From a bacterium (GTDB lineage Bacteria > Acidobacteriota > HRBIN11 > JAKEFK01): a stretch of 50,162 nt of DNA. The notes beneath the pieces are model-generated. The model was not told the DNA's origin. It worked only from the letters and a program-made list of their open reading frames with translations, and did no database searches. The position numbers were made by a program, and so were the translations under genes. Shown here one piece after another: positions 48,401 through 50,162 of the stretch. The stretch lies in NCBI GenBank assembly GCA_022616075.1, contig JAKEFK010000142.1:1-50162 (forward strand), in the 5' to 3' direction. Positions within the stretch are counted from its first letter, which is position 1. Each line of letters opens with the position of its first letter.

Positions 48401-49526
48401 AAAAGGTGCTTTCGTAGAGGGCGAGAAAATCGGATTCGGTGAGAGATCGGGGATTGTGTTTGCTGGTCCATTGTGTTGCAGCATCACGCGCAAGCTCCGG
48501 CAAAGCATTTCTTTCAACTTGAAATTCGCTCAGTTTTTGTGGAAGACTCGCGATCCTTTTTAGCTCCAAAATGGTTTCGAGCAGGTCGTCCGATAATTGC
48601 CGGTATTCTTTTGCAACTTCGGCTTGATTGAAGCGGATCACTGCAGGCAACATGAGCCCCACTGCAACGCCGTGAGCAATTCGATACCGCGAGGTCAGTG
48701 GGTTGGCGCAAGCATGAGCAGCTCCCAGCATGGAATATTCAATCGCGATGCCTGCAAAGTGCGCTCCGAGCAGCATGGATGCTCGTGCCGGCACATTCAC
48801 GGGTTCTTGCAGGACGGTTTCAAAGTTTTGGCTCAAGAGCCGCCATGCTTCCGCGGAGTACATTTGGGTGAGTGGATTGCGGTTTTTCGTGACATAAGTC
48901 TCCACTGCGTGAGCAATCGCATCGATGCCGGAAACAGCTGTGACGCCCTTGGGGGCCGTGACCGTAAGCGCCGGATCCAGAATCACCGCACGGAACCGCG
49001 CTTTGACATCTCCACAGGCCATTTTCGTATGGGTCCCTTTTTGTGAAATCAACGCATAGGACTGAGCTTCGCTTCCCGTACCGGCAGTTGTCGGAACCCC
49101 GATCGAAGGTAACATTGGTTTTGTCGCTTTGTTGAATCCCCAGTAATCTTCCATCCGGCCGCCGTTGGTCAGGAGAACATTAATTCCCTTCGCGCAGTCC
49201 ATCGGACTTCCACCGCCTAATCCGACAATCAGATCAATCCCGCCAATCTTCCTGGCGACTTCCACTCCGGCTTCCACCTGCGTTGTCGTTGGATTCTCAT
49301 CCACATCCGAAAACAAAACCGATTCAATCGAATCCTTGCGTAATGTGTCCTGAGCCCGTTCGGCGTAGCCGGCGTTGATAATTCCGGCATCAGTCACCAA
49401 CAAAGCGCGTGTCGCTCCTAGTTCTTTGGCTACACCGCCGAGTTGATCCAGCGAGTTAACACCAAAAATCACGCGAGTCGTTTGAAGAAAATCAAAACCG
49501 TTCATGGATTTTTGTACCATCGGCAT
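48399..49526 (-). CDS. Iron-containing alcohol dehydrogenase
   Basis: 375-residue group III (Fe-dependent) alcohol dehydrogenase, NAD(P)-linked. GLGGGSPMDCAKG binds the nucleotide and the metal ligands are supplied by GIDAIAHAVE and GAAHACANPLTSRYRIAHG. Substrate cannot be told; short alcohols, diols or lactaldehyde are typical. A TATAAT lies six bases upstream of ATG 49526, unusually close, so a leaderless transcript or a start at Met3 or Met8 is possible. The TAA stop is at the edge of a periodic repeat. Confidence 0.92.
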   Translation of the reverse strand: MPMVQKSMNGFDFLQTTRVIFGVNSLDQLGGVAKELGATRALLVTDAGIINAGYAERAQDTLRKDSIESVLFSDVDENPTTTQVEAGVEVARKIGGIDLIVGLGGGSPMDCAKGINVLLTNGGRMEDYWGFNKATKPMLPSIGVPTTAGTGSEAQSYALISQKGTHTKMACGDVKARFRAVILDPALTVTAPKGVTAVSGIDAIAHAVETYVTKNRNPLTQMYSAEAWRLLSQNFETVLQEPVNVPARASMLLGAHFAGIAIEYSMLGAAHACANPLTSRYRIAHGVAVGLMLPAVIRFNQAEVAKEYRQLSDDLLETILELKRIASLPQKLSEFQVERNALPELARDAATQWTSKHNPRSLTESDFLALYESTF

Positions 49527-49582
49527 TTCTTATTATAGTGCCCAGGAACGCAGCCTGACCGTTTGGCGTAATTATTTGTAAG

Positions 49583-50162
49583 ATGAAAAAGCTGGTCCTG
49601 ATCTTCCTTCTGTTTTTGATTGCTTCGCATATTGCATTATCCATCTACATTGCAGAAGGCGTCTTACATCCCGAAAGGAAGCGTTTATGTGATCGTGACA
49701 GAGCAAGGGCGGAAAACATTGCGAAGCGAAATGGAGTTTCATTGATCGACGCGGAAATCGTAAACAAAGACGCAGCTTTGCGAGGATGGTATTTTAAGAA
49801 ATCAAATTCGGACCGCGTTGTGGTCCTTTTCCACGGTCAGTCCGATAATCGCGCTGGCATGCTCCCTTTTGCCGACCTATTCTTGCGTCATGGTTATTCC
49901 GTTCTCTCACCTGATTCTAGAGCGCATGGCAACAGCGGTGGCGATTCGGCGACTTACGGAGTGCGAGAGGTGGAGGATGTACACGAGTGGATTGATTGGT
50001 TGATCGAAAATGAAAGCGTCAAGGAAGTTTTTGGAATGGGCGAATCCATGGGCGCCGCAATATTGCTTCAATCTGTTGCAACAGAGAAACGATGGAAAGC
50101 CGTTGTTGCCGAATCATCTTTTTGCGATTTTCGCCAGATCGCCAAAGAAAGATTGCACGGAC
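49583..50162 (+). CDS. Alpha/beta hydrolase, truncated by the window end
   Basis: The first 193 residues are visible. An N-terminal membrane anchor or signal peptide (about 3-25, VLIFLLFLIASHIALSIYIA) is followed by a hydrolase domain: oxyanion-region FHGQSDNR (83-90), PDSRAHGNSGGDS (110-122) and the nucleophile elbow GMGESMG with Ser155 (151-157). It resembles the BAAT/YfhR-type peptidase-like hydrolases. The ribosome binding site is weak. The rest lies outside the window. Confidence 0.8.
   Translation, partial: MKKLVLIFLLFLIASHIALSIYIAEGVLHPERKRLCDRDRARAENIAKRNGVSLIDAEIVNKDAALRGWYFKKSNSDRVVVLFHGQSDNRAGMLPFADLFLRHGYSVLSPDSRAHGNSGGDSATYGVREVEDVHEWIDWLIENESVKEVFGMGESMGAAILLQSVATEKRWKAVVAESSFCDFRQIAKERLHG

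Noticed and set aside
1-50162. tRNA, rRNA or riboswitch genes
   Set aside because: Gaps between genes are short and mostly filled by the palindromic repeats; I saw no cloverleaf, rRNA or known riboswitch core.

Overview
The window is about 50 kb from the chromosome of a Gram-negative (diderm) bacterium. The diderm call rests on an energy transducer TonB, a TonB-dependent outer-membrane receptor, a lipoprotein with a lipobox and many exported proteins. Gene content (MglA-type GTPase beside der, paired M16 peptidases, MacB-like FtsX permease, OpcA-containing pentose phosphate operon, PQQ-type beta-propellers) and very abundant short palindromic intergenic repeats fit an environmental Acidobacteriota or a nearby phylum. 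This placement is an inference, since no rRNA, tRNA or phylogenetic marker beyond mutL and der is present. I see no CRISPR array, prophage or insertion sequence with a transposase.

Layout. 0.16-5.0 kb: flippase-like membrane protein, a 68-aa protein and a secreted CAP-domain protein in an overlapping series, then a RluA-family pseudouridine synthase converging on ridA and mutL. 5.1-11.9 kb (forward): GT87-like mannosyltransferase, a catalytic plus non-catalytic M16 peptidase pair, a PKD lipoprotein, der and an MglA-like GTPase with a long C-terminal extension. 11.9-17 kb: hairpin cluster, PhzF-like isomerase, arginase, a small charged protein, and a large fusion of flavoprotein, membrane and iron-sulfur modules. 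17-21.7 kb: a compact operon for the oxidative pentose phosphate pathway (gnd-zwf-opcA-pgl). 21.8-25.2 kb: LytTR response regulator bracketed by an inverted repeat, Asp/Glu racemase, Tat-type intradiol dioxygenase, a small membrane protein and a frameshifted tonB. 25.4-28 kb (reverse): zinc-ribbon M50 peptidase, zinc-ribbon membrane protein, a histidine phosphatase that seems to start at ACG, and a 40-aa membrane protein. 28.1-31.5 kb (forward): GbsR-like regulator with a perfect operator palindrome, RING/PHD-like zinc-finger membrane protein, GNAT acetyltransferase and a large polytopic membrane protein. 31.7-39.6 kb (reverse): thioesterase-ABC ATPase-FtsX permease, and DUF3311-sodium symporter-glycosyltransferase-EamA. 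39.7-48.2 kb (reverse): a six-gene operon of three beta-propellers, a HemN-like radical SAM protein, a TPR-containing alpha/beta-hydrolase fold protein lacking its nucleophile serine, and a TonB-dependent receptor. 48.4-50.2 kb: iron-containing alcohol dehydrogenase and the start of another alpha/beta hydrolase that runs off the window.

The two most unusual signals are (1) the propeller/radical SAM/TonB-receptor operon, whose substrate cannot be guessed confidently, and (2) several families of palindromic repeats whose ends carry TAG or TAA and serve directly as the stop codon of the neighbouring gene. One family (211, 212 and 106 bp copies) has conserved arms but about 60-nt interiors that differ from copy to copy, and occurs as one hairpin unit or as two in tandem.

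Functions are assigned from motifs and family memory only; no database search was possible.
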